Positions 1-4,988 of a stretch of 5,122 nt of DNA are shown here, in pieces (position 1 is the stretch's first letter; each line of letters starts with the position of its first letter). Position numbers and translations under genes: made by a program. This stretch comes from an uncultured Selenomonadaceae bacterium (GTDB lineage Bacteria; Bacillota; Negativicutes; Selenomonadales; Selenomonadaceae): positions 1-5,122 of the forward strand of contig CAJOQC010000160.1 in NCBI GenBank assembly GCA_905236785.1, given 5' to 3'. The notes beneath the pieces are model-generated. The model worked only from the letters and a program-made list of their open reading frames with translations, searched no databases and had not been told where the DNA came from.

Positions 1-11
1 AGTTTTGTGCT

Positions 12-101
12 GTTCTTTCTTTCTCTTTTTCTTTCTTTTTTGAAAAAAAGAAAGAAAAAGAGAAAGAAAGAACCAAAGAAAGAGAAAAAGAAAGAAAAAA
101 C
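12..101. repeat. Pyrimidine/purine/purine repeat: long perfect inverted repeat plus mirror repeat
   Basis: A pyrimidine tract (12-41) is followed, after two bases, by its perfect 30-base reverse complement (44-73). Every position i pairs with 85-i, with no mismatch. After a short AACCAA turn, a second purine tract (75-100) is the exact mirror image of bases 44-69 (positions sum to 144), so it equals the base-by-base complement of 16-41 read in the same direction. The tracts are only T/C or A/G in a fixed non-periodic pattern, so this is not a simple microsatellite. A 16-base piece of the second purine tract (74-89) recurs at 222-237. The arrangement could give a very stable hairpin or an intramolecular purine-motif triplex. 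No T-run follows the hairpin, so it is not an ordinary terminator. The pattern is seen directly; its function is unknown. Confidence 0.85.
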
Positions 102-150
102 TTTAATGTATTTTTATGTTAACGTTATTGTTAATTTTGTATTACTATTG

Positions 151-179
151 TTGATTTTTACCGCTATTGTCACTGTAAT
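151..179 (+). promoter_or_regulatory. Candidate promoter for thiT
   Basis: TTGATT (151-156, 4 of 6 to the -35 consensus) is followed after 17 bp by TGTAAT (174-179, 5 of 6 to the -10 consensus) in a strongly A/T-rich stretch. Transcription would start near 186, giving a leader of about 93 nt before the thiT start. In such A/T-rich DNA, matches of this quality occur by chance, so the assignment is tentative. No other promoter of similar quality was found just upstream of thiT. Confidence 0.35.
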
Positions 180-190
180 AATTATAGGCA

Positions 191-273
191 ACCTCTAAAA
201 ACTCCCTCCGTTATTTCTTTTCAAAGAAAGAGAAAAAAAGTAGAGGGAATGAACAAAAAAGAAAAAAAGGAGG
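191..273 (+). promoter_or_regulatory. thiT leader with mutually exclusive RBS-masking pairings
   Basis: Two C/U-rich segments in the leader can pair with purine-rich segments next to the start codons. CCTCTA (192-197) matches TAGAGG (241-246). TCCCTC (203-208) matches GAGGGA (243-248). CCTCC (205-209) matches GGAGG (269-273), which is the core of the thiT Shine-Dalgarno sequence. These pairings exclude one another. Between them lies a small hairpin, TTTCTTT (214-220) with AAAGAAA (223-229). I do not see the conserved THI-box core of a TPP riboswitch (no CTGAGA, no CTGGATAATGCCAG-like segment), although ThiT genes in Bacillota are often under TPP control. The pairings are visible; a regulatory role is inference. 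Confidence 0.35.
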
Positions 274-278
274 AAAAA

Positions 279-863
279 ATGGAAAATATAAGCAGCATAG
301 CCGCTCTTTGCGGGGTGTTGGGGCTTCTTTTGTGGGGGCTTTATTTGCGGCGGGTGAAGCTCACTACCAAGACCATGTGCGTTATATCCGTGATGTTGGC
401 GTTAAGCGCGGTGTTGCATATGATTAGGCTGTATCATTTCCCCCAGGGGGGGAGCGTCACTTTGGGCAGCATGGTGCCTCTTTTGTTGGTGTCCTATCGT
501 TACGGCGCGGGGGTCGGGGCGTTGGCGGGGTTTATGTACGGAATTATCAATTTGTTGCAAGACCCCTTTATTATGCACCCGGTGCAGGTGCTTTTTGATT
601 ACCCTTTGCCCTTTATGGCCATGGGGCTGGCGGGGCTGCTTAAAGACCGCGCAATACTTGGGGCGGCGGCGGCCTTTTTGGGGCGGTTTTGCTGTCACTT
701 TGTGTCGGGGGTGGCTTTCTTCGCCGCCTATGCGCCCCCGGATATGTCGCCGGTGTGGTACTCCATCGTGGTTAACTCCGCTTTGATTGTCCCGGAGTGC
801 GCTATTTGTTGCATTATACTGCACTTTTTGCCCATAAAACGTCTAAAAGCCGCCATGGGATAA
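279..863 (+). CDS. thiT: ThiT, thiamine-binding S-component of an ECF transporter
   Basis: This is an integral membrane protein of 194 residues that binds thiamine and works with a shared ECF module (EcfA, EcfA', EcfT), encoded elsewhere, to import it. About six hydrophobic segments fill the chain, the usual size and topology for this family. Family hallmarks are FPQGGSVTLGS (54-64), the RYGAGVGALAGFMYG stretch (74-88), HPVQVLFDYPLPF (100-112) and GRFCCHFVSG (135-144). His140, Tyr161 and Asn166 have the same spacing as the thiamine-contacting His, Tyr and Asn of Lactococcus ThiT as I recall them; Asp107-Tyr108 probably stands for its Glu-Tyr pair. The start at 279 is chosen because AAAGGAGG ends 5 nt before it. 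An in-frame ATG at 249 would add ten mostly charged residues, and its purine run sits only 1 nt away. The gene stands alone, ends at a terminator, and faces the minus-strand operon. No thiamine biosynthesis gene is adjacent, so the role is inferred to be salvage. Confidence 0.93.
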   Translation: MENISSIAALCGVLGLLLWGLYLRRVKLTTKTMCVISVMLALSAVLHMIRLYHFPQGGSVTLGSMVPLLLVSYRYGAGVGALAGFMYGIINLLQDPFIMHPVQVLFDYPLPFMAMGLAGLLKDRAILGAAAAFLGRFCCHFVSGVAFFAAYAPPDMSPVWYSIVVNSALIVPECAICCIILHFLPIKRLKAAMG

Positions 864-864
864 C

Positions 865-892
865 AAAAAAGCCCGCGCAAGCGGGTTTTTTT
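865..892. terminator. Bidirectional intrinsic terminator between thiT and the candidate small RNA
   Basis: CCCGC (872-876), loop GCAA, GCGGG (881-885), with G871-T886 able to wobble. On the plus strand a run of seven T (886-892) follows, two bases after the thiT stop codon. On the minus strand the A-run at 865-870 reads as a T-tract, so the same hairpin can end leftward transcripts. It is the only terminator I find downstream of the minus-strand operon. Confidence 0.92.
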
Positions 893-960
893 GCTGTGTA
901 TTATATTTTAGGAGAGCTTACCGCGCAAAACAAATGTTTTGCAATGTCCAACGAAAGCCT
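865..960 (-). ncRNA. Candidate Fur-regulated small RNA (about 96 nt)
   Basis: A strong minus-strand promoter (967-995) predicts a start near 960, and the bidirectional terminator ends the transcript near 865. In between there is a hairpin with a perfect 7-bp stem, GCAAAAC / GUUUUGC with loop AUUU (stem arms at 936-942 and 925-931). It is followed by a probably single-stranded segment holding GCUCUCCUA (917-909), which is complementary to an AGGAGAGC-type ribosome binding site, then an A/U-rich linker and the terminator hairpin. This layout resembles Fur-controlled regulatory RNAs such as FsrA of Bacillus subtilis, which act through C-rich anti-Shine-Dalgarno segments. I do not claim homology with FsrA. 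A 21-codon frame starting at 966 begins inside the promoter and has no ribosome binding site, so a peptide is unlikely. The operon upstream has no terminator of its own, so the same RNA could also form the 3' end of the operon message. Confidence 0.55.
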
Positions 961-966
961 GAACAT

Positions 967-995
967 AATATAGCACAAATGAAAATGATTTTCAA
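967..995 (-). promoter_or_regulatory. Promoter of the candidate small RNA
   Basis: Reading leftward, TTGAAA (995-990, 5 of 6 to the -35 consensus), a 17-bp spacer, then TATATT (972-967, 5 of 6 to the -10 consensus). Upstream of the -35 lies a nearly pure A/T stretch (about 1001-1027) that fits an UP element and overlaps the last codons of the HAD gene. The promoter lies between convergent genes and points at no open gene, which is why a non-coding transcript is proposed. Confidence 0.65.
980..994. promoter_or_regulatory. Fur-type operator (perfect 7-1-7 palindrome)
   Basis: TGAAAATGATTTTCA is a perfect palindrome of two 7-base arms around one central base. It differs from the Bacillota Fur box TGATAATNATTATCA by one symmetric change per arm. 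It fits Fur better than the PerR (TTATAATNATTATAA) or Zur (TCGTAATNATTACGA) versions. It overlaps the -35 hexamer and the adjacent spacer of the leftward promoter, the classic position for repression. No iron-uptake gene is adjacent. Confidence 0.65.
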
Positions 996-1002
996 TAGCA
1001 AA

Positions 1003-1767
1003 TTATAATTTTTTTATAAAAATATTTATTCGCGCCAAAAAATCCTCGGCAAATACGCCCTTTTCGGCGCAAATTTCGGCGTTTGGGGGGAAATTTTCCT
1101 CTTGCCGGGCGTAGCTTGGGAAAAAGGCGCGGCAGGCGAATTTTGCCATGGGGAAATCCGCCGCGCTGTCCCCGGCGCAGAAAGTGTATTGGGGTTTAAG
1201 TTTTTGTTGCAAACGCGAAAGAGCCGCGCCTTTGTGGGCGTTGGGGGCGGTAATGTAGATTTTGCGCCCCGTGCGGCACACGGTAAGGCGGGTTGTTTTG
1301 GCGTATCGGGCGGCAAATTCCGCCGCCGTGTCGGCATCTTCGGCGCGGAGAAAAAGATACATATCGTCCGTCAGGCGGCAGGCGGAAAAGGCGGCCTCCT
1401 CTGCGGCAAGGCGGTACATTCTCGTCAGCTCCTCGCGGTATGGGGCTGTTAACTGCCGGGATTTTGCCGTCCATGCCGCGCTTTCTTCGCCATTTTCCAA
1501 CAAAATCATGCCTCCCGTGGTAAGAGCCAAGGGGGGCGAAAATCCTTTTGGCCACTTTATGCGCTTATACTGCGCCGCCGAACGGGCGGTGAGGGGAACA
1601 AGGAGAATTTCGGCGGGCAAATTTTGCAACAGGCGGGCGGTTTTTTCGGACATAAAGGAGATTTCTGCTCCTTCGTAGGTATCAACGCAGATGTACTCCT
1701 CCTCCGGCAAAAGCCGCTTTGCCGAGTAAATGAGAGTGTTATCCAAATCGCAGGCAAATAATATCAT
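1003..1767 (-). CDS. HAD-superfamily phosphatase (Cof/IIB-like), last gene of the operon
   Basis: A 254-residue cytosolic hydrolase. Motif I is CDLDNTL with nucleophile Asp7 and acid/base Asp9. Motif II is VPLTARS with Thr60. The motif III lysine is probably Lys179 in NAHKGAAL, and motif IV is AGDSAADFPM with Asp200 and Asp204. All catalytic elements are present, so it should be an active Mg2+-dependent phosphatase. The size and a cap of about 100 residues between motifs II and III fit the Cof/sucrose-phosphatase type. The ATG overlaps the stop of the preceding gene (ATGA), and GGGGGA lies 3 nt upstream, so translation is coupled. HAD phosphatases accompany the phosphoribosyltransferase and CitE-like genes in Ter-associated biosynthetic clusters; here it presumably removes a phosphate from the pathway product or intermediate. 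The exact substrate is unknown. Its 3' end overlaps the upstream A/T-rich region of the small RNA promoter. Confidence 0.85.
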   Translation of the reverse strand: MILFACDLDNTLIYSAKRLLPEEEYICVDTYEGAEISFMSEKTARLLQNLPAEILLVPLTARSAAQYKRIKWPKGFSPPLALTTGGMILLENGEESAAWTAKSRQLTAPYREELTRMYRLAAEEAAFSACRLTDDMYLFLRAEDADTAAEFAARYAKTTRLTVCRTGRKIYITAPNAHKGAALSRLQQKLKPQYTFCAGDSAADFPMAKFACRAFFPSYARQEENFPPNAEICAEKGVFAEDFLARINIFIKKL

Positions 1768-2813
1768 AAATCCCCCAATTTTTTTATTATGCCGCAGGCT
1801 TTGTAGTTTTTGAGGGGATATTCCCGCAGGGGCACATTTTTTTCCTCCGCCAAACGGTAAATGTGCCGAAGTTCTGCGCCAAAGCTGCTATTAACCAACA
1901 CGCAACGGGGGACGCGCCGCAAAAGCACCCGTGTGGCCTCGCCGATGCCCGGTTTTACAAAGTTTATGTCCCCGGCGTTTAATTCGCGGCAAATATCCTC
2001 CGCTTCCCTAAGCCCTGCGCCGGTGGGCGGTTCGTCGTCGGCAAGGGCGGGGGGAGCGGCGGGGAAGTTTGCCGCCACGGTGTCGATAAAACGGTAGGTG
2101 AGGTCTTTTTCCCGCAAATCGGCGTAAAACACCGCGCCGTGAAAATCATTTTCGCCTATGATGTCCTCCCGCAAAAAAGTGCGGCTAAGAAGCCCCGACA
2201 CCGTGGAGTTTAGGCAGGATGAGGGAATAAGAAAATCTTCCCGCGTGCCGAAAACGGCGGCTATACGCGCCGGGTCGGCAAGAACCGCCAAACTGTCGCT
2301 AACGCCGGCAAAATCCGCCATGGCGCAGGTAAGCTCCCGCCCTATTGCGCCCTTTCCCGTCCAGCCGTCCACAAATTGCAAATCTTGGGGCTTGTGCCGC
2401 GCCAAAATGTAGTTCATGGCGTTCTTGTCAATGCCTTTGCCGCGAATGATTGAAATGGAGTAATGGGGCGCGTCAATGCCGCGTTTTTCCCGCAGGTAGC
2501 GTTTAATGAGGATGCCGGCGGGAGTTCCTGCGCGGGCAAGGGACACCAAAACCGCGTTTTTGCCCTTTTGACGCAGGATTTTTTCCGCCGCCGTTGCCGC
2601 GCTGAGGGCGGTTTTGGCGGCGTTTTCCGCCAAGGAGGCGAAAAAAAGCTCCAAATATTGCGCCGACGGCTCGTATTCCACGGGGAGCATGGAGGAATAA
2701 TGCGCCCCCCCTTGGATAAGCCGCTCCCGCGCCGCCGTGTCAAGGGGTTGTACCGCGCCGCTTATGTCTTTAAGGAGCAGGGTTACGTCCTCTTTTTTAT
2801 ATGTGCCGAACAT
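1764..2813 (-). CDS. StiP/PRTase-like protein with C-terminal PELOTA-like RNA-binding domain
   Basis: A 349-residue protein. The N-terminal region (about 3-250) carries the signature of the family named in databases as cysteine protease StiP or PRTase_1: SYK-like start (TYKKEDVTLLLKDI, 4-17), HYSSMLPVEYEPS (38-50), SLARAGTPAGILIKRYL (91-107), HYSISIIRGKGID (117-129), FVDGWTGKGAI (147-157) and CLNSTVSGLLSRTF (200-213). FVDGWTGKG sits where phosphoribosyltransferases bind PRPP, so I favour a PRPP-using enzyme over a protease. After a linker rich in Pro and Ala (about 251-265), the C-terminal part (about 270-347, NFVKPGIGEATRVLLRR to YKACGIIKKLG) matches the PELOTA-type domain fused to this family. 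Comparative genomics places it in Ter-linked clusters predicted to make a nucleoside-like compound. The start is 3 nt after the previous stop; only a weak GGTGA lies 11 nt upstream, so coupling is likely. Biochemistry is not established. Confidence 0.85.
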   Translation of the reverse strand: MFGTYKKEDVTLLLKDISGAVQPLDTAARERLIQGGAHYSSMLPVEYEPSAQYLELFFASLAENAAKTALSAATAAEKILRQKGKNAVLVSLARAGTPAGILIKRYLREKRGIDAPHYSISIIRGKGIDKNAMNYILARHKPQDLQFVDGWTGKGAIGRELTCAMADFAGVSDSLAVLADPARIAAVFGTREDFLIPSSCLNSTVSGLLSRTFLREDIIGENDFHGAVFYADLREKDLTYRFIDTVAANFPAAPPALADDEPPTGAGLREAEDICRELNAGDINFVKPGIGEATRVLLRRVPRCVLVNSSFGAELRHIYRLAEEKNVPLREYPLKNYKACGIIKKLGDL

Positions 2814-2816
2814 TTT

Positions 2817-3932
2817 TTAATTTTTCACCGCCAAAAATATTTTTTCGGTTTCGGCCAACGCGCCGCAAAGGGCATCCACAGCCGCCGCCGAGGGCGTGGG
2901 GGCATCGCTTGCCACCACAGCCGCCGCGTATTTTTCCGTATTGTATATGTATGTTTGCCGCGCCGCGTCGTAGAAACTCGGCAGAGAAAAACCGCGCCTT
3001 ATGGGGTAGCCCGCCGCCGCGCTGACGGCAATGGGGCTACGGGTGGTGGCGTGGTTAAACACCTTTGCGCCGGGGAATTTTTTCGCCAAAAGGTCGGCCA
3101 AAATGAGGGCGGGCAACATACATTCCTCCGTACCCAAAACCAAAATTTTGCCTTCGTGGGGGAAGCCTTGGGAACTTTCTAAAGATTTTGCAATAAATCG
3201 GGCGTTTTCTTCGCACTCTTCCCAATATGCGCCGATGTTCGCCCCCAAACGCGGGTTTATGCGCCCCGTCAATGGGCGTATAAAACGGGGCAAGACGCCG
3301 GAAGGGGCGGGCGGTGTCGTAGGGGCAAGGGCGGGAAAGGACAGGGCAAGAGGGGAATAATCTTCATAAGGAAGTTTTAATAAAGATACGCAAACAATGT
3401 TTTCTGCCGCGAGCAAGTCTTCGTTTTCGGCGGACACGCGGTTTATTATGGAGGCGGCGATTATTCTTTTTATTTTGGGGAAATGCGCCCTAAGCACCCG
3501 CGCCATGTTAATAAGGGTGCGCCCCGTGGAGATTTCGTCGTCCAGAATGATTATTTCTTCGGCCTTTTCGAGAGGTTCTTTCGCTTTTTGTATATACAGT
3601 CGTTGCTTTACGGCGTGGCTGTGTTCTTCTTGAAATTCAATGACTTCCCCCGTCAAACTCTCCCGGGTGGTGGTGACAAAGAAGATGTCCGGGAGGCCTA
3701 ATTCTCGCGCCGCCGCCGCGCCTATGGCCGTGGCTGTTTCCGCCATGGCGATAAGGGCTTTTGCTTTTGGGGCGTGTTTTTTCGTCAGTTCGCCCAAGGC
3801 GCGCATCATGGCGAGGGCTTCGGCGGGGTTTGCGGGCAGGTGTTTGCCTTGCAGGGGGTTTACCAGCAAATAGGCGCGTTTATTGTTGTTGTGCCGTTTG
3901 GCTATTTTAACGAGAGTGTTTTTATCGTACAT
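2817..3932 (-). CDS. Phosphoribosyltransferase with TRSP domain (PRTase_2-TRSP)
   Basis: A 371-residue soluble protein in two parts. The N-terminal part (about 1-185) is a type I phosphoribosyltransferase: IAMAETATAIGAAAA (61-75), FVTTTRE (85-91) and the PRPP loop IIILDDEISTGRT (127-139) with the acidic pair Asp131-Asp132 and the T/S-G-R end. A Pro/Ala-rich linker (about 198-212) leads to the C-terminal TRSP domain, with RPLTGRINPRLGANIG (219-234), LGTEECMLPALILADLL (266-282) and the name-giving HATTRSPI (294-301). The pairing of PRTase_2 and TRSP is typical of the biosynthetic module near Ter genes, where it is thought to transfer a phosphoribosyl group to a base-like acceptor. AAAGGA lies 8 nt upstream of the ATG, inside the end of the preceding gene, and only 4 nt separate the two frames. 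Acceptor and product are unknown. Confidence 0.87.
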   Translation of the reverse strand: MYDKNTLVKIAKRHNNNKRAYLLVNPLQGKHLPANPAEALAMMRALGELTKKHAPKAKALIAMAETATAIGAAAARELGLPDIFFVTTTRESLTGEVIEFQEEHSHAVKQRLYIQKAKEPLEKAEEIIILDDEISTGRTLINMARVLRAHFPKIKRIIAASIINRVSAENEDLLAAENIVCVSLLKLPYEDYSPLALSFPALAPTTPPAPSGVLPRFIRPLTGRINPRLGANIGAYWEECEENARFIAKSLESSQGFPHEGKILVLGTEECMLPALILADLLAKKFPGAKVFNHATTRSPIAVSAAAGYPIRRGFSLPSFYDAARQTYIYNTEKYAAAVVASDAPTPSAAAVDALCGALAETEKIFLAVKN

Positions 3933-3936
3933 TGCC

Positions 3937-4887
3937 CTAATCCTTTACGCCGTAAATGTCCGCCAAAATTTTAACTCGCCGCGCCCAACGCCAATGGCAG
4001 TTTACTTCGTTCATGCCGCTTTTGGCGCTGTTTTTGGCGACGCCGCGGCGGCTATCTTGCCAGTTTAGTATCGCCGTTGCGTCCTCGTATTCCTCGCGGG
4101 TTACCCGCAAACTGTCGTAGATAAGGGGAAGTTGCGACGGGTGGACGGCGGTTTTGCCGATAAAACCGTTTATTTTATCAAGGGCAAGTTCCCGCTTTAG
4201 CCCCGCTTCCCCTTCTTTGCCGAAATAGTTTCTGACCGGGGCGGAAACAACGTAATCTGCGGCAAAAACGTTTATTATGTCCGCCAAAATGTCCCGCAAC
4301 GCGCCAATGTCATAAACGGGGCTGTCAATGGGGCATTTTAGCCCGTAAAGCCCGCATAGGTCGTTAACGCCCACCCGCACATTCAAAACGGTGTCGCGCC
4401 TTTCGTCAAGCATATCCCGAAGGGCGACAAGTTCGGCGCGGCGGGTTCGTATATCGGCCACGGCGCGGCTTTCCAAAATGGGCATCATATAAACGCGCCG
4501 ATCTTTGTTAATGGCGTTTATGATATTTAGATATCCGGCGGCGTTTTCGGTGTCGAACTTTGGCAGAATGTAGCCCGTTATCAGTTTTCGCACATACGCC
4601 GAGGAACGGTGCAGTTTCCCGATTTGCGCCGCGCTTCGCACCCTTATAAACATAAGGGGCAGGTCGGCGGCGTTGACGGCGGCAATTTTTTGCAGGGTGT
4701 CTTGCAGTTTTTCTTCGGCGTACTCCACGGCTTCGTCGCGGATTGCGTCCTCAAGGCAAAAGGCGACGGAGGTGAGGCAAGGAATTTTTTTATTGATGAT
4801 TTTGTCGGCGATGTTTTCCTGAAGGGCGGGCATATAGAGAAGGCCGCCCACCTTAAAACCCGCCGACGGCGTGTCTTGTGGGTTCAA
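3937..4887 (-). CDS. CitE/HpcH-like C-C bond lyase (TIM barrel), first gene of the operon
   Basis: A protein of 316 residues from the TTG start chosen here. Features of the citrate lyase beta/HpcH aldolase fold are LLYMPAL (16-22), CLEDAI (44-49), FIRVR (80-84), ILPKFD (107-112), MPILES with the metal-binding Glu139, RVGVNDLCGLYGLK (171-184, Asp176) and GKTAVHPSQ (244-252). It belongs to the divergent CitE-like branch found in Ter-associated operons, predicted to make or break a C-C bond, probably on an acyl or keto-acid substrate; citrate lyase itself is unlikely because no citD or citF is present. The start is set by the TTG preceded by AAGGAAAGGA with 8 nt between, and by the promoter at 4919-4947. 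The longer frame reaching an ATG at 5022 would run through that promoter and operator, and its extra 45 residues match nothing in the family. Confidence 0.85.
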   Translation of the reverse strand: MNPQDTPSAGFKVGGLLYMPALQENIADKIINKKIPCLTSVAFCLEDAIRDEAVEYAEEKLQDTLQKIAAVNAADLPLMFIRVRSAAQIGKLHRSSAYVRKLITGYILPKFDTENAAGYLNIINAINKDRRVYMMPILESRAVADIRTRRAELVALRDMLDERRDTVLNVRVGVNDLCGLYGLKCPIDSPVYDIGALRDILADIINVFAADYVVSAPVRNYFGKEGEAGLKRELALDKINGFIGKTAVHPSQLPLIYDSLRVTREEYEDATAILNWQDSRRGVAKNSAKSGMNEVNCHWRWARRVKILADIYGVKD

Positions 4888-4918
4888 TGGTTTCGTCCTT
4901 TCCTTCGATTGTGTTTTT

Positions 4919-4947
4919 AATATAACAGGGCAAAAGAAAAATTGCAA
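4919..4947 (-). promoter_or_regulatory. Promoter of the four-gene operon
   Basis: Leftward TTGCAA (4947-4942, 4 of 6 to the -35 consensus), 17-bp spacer, TATATT (4924-4919, 5 of 6 to the -10 consensus). The start would be the A near 4912, giving a leader of about 25 nt that holds the AAGGAAAGGA ribosome binding site (4905-4896). Its -35 hexamer is the left half of the palindrome at 4939-4962. Confidence 0.7.
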
Positions 4948-4962
4948 CAACTGTTGCAATTT
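4939..4962. promoter_or_regulatory. Palindromic operator shared by two divergent promoters
   Basis: AAATTGCAACA (4939-4949) and its exact reverse complement TGTTGCAATTT (4952-4962) flank a 2-bp centre. The 11-bp arms are perfect and each contains a TTGCAA that serves as the -35 hexamer of one divergent promoter. A dimeric repressor bound here would cover both -35 elements. The size and TTGCAA core suit a winged-helix regulator of MarR type, but the regulator is not in the window and this family call is a guess. It is not followed by a T-run after a G/C-rich stem, so it is not a terminator. Confidence 0.75.
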
Positions 4963-4982
4963 GCCGTCTTTGTTGGTATAAT
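4954..4982 (+). promoter_or_regulatory. Rightward promoter with perfect -10
   Basis: TTGCAA (4954-4959), 17-bp spacer, TATAAT (4977-4982, 6 of 6). This is the best -10 element in the window. It predicts a start near 4989. The promoter mirrors the operon promoter across the palindrome, with the same -35 hexamer and the same spacer length. Confidence 0.7.
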
Positions 4983-4988
4983 CGACGC

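Noticed and set aside
7..198. Open frame of 63 codons across the purine tract and A/T-rich region, with a hydrophobic end
   Set aside because: Its Lys/Glu-rich first half is simply translation of the A/G repeat, the hydrophobic half is what A/T-rich DNA gives by default, and neither the first ATG nor the one at 106 has a Shine-Dalgarno sequence. The best thiT promoter lies inside it.
249..278. Upstream ATG that would extend ThiT by ten residues
   Set aside because: The purine run before it is only 1 nt away, the added residues are charged and low in complexity, and the ATG at 279 has a far better AAAGGAGG site at 5 nt.
925..942. GCAAAAC/GTTTTGC inverted repeat as a second copy of the operon operator
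   Set aside because: It shares TTGC-like ends with the 4939-4962 palindrome but differs in arm sequence and centre, and it fits better as an RNA hairpin in the small RNA.
901..966. Minus-strand frame of 21 codons inside the candidate small RNA
   Set aside because: Its ATG directly follows the -10 element, upstream of the predicted start site, and no ribosome binding site precedes it even on a read-through message.
939..969. Plus-strand promoter TTGCAA / CATAAT before the Fur box
   Set aside because: The spacer is 19 bp, and no terminator or gene follows on that strand. The minus-strand promoter at the same place is clearly better.
933..1007. Plus-strand frame of 24 codons after an AGGAGAG sequence
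   Set aside because: The spacing from AGGAG to the ATG is 18 nt, there is no good plus-strand promoter after the thiT terminator, and the frame crosses the Fur box and the A/T-rich stretch.
1026..4920. Long open frames in other frames and on the opposite strand of the operon genes
   Set aside because: They are by-products of G+C-rich coding sequence: no ribosome binding sites, compositions rich in Arg, Pro and Gly, and full overlap with genes backed by clear family motifs.
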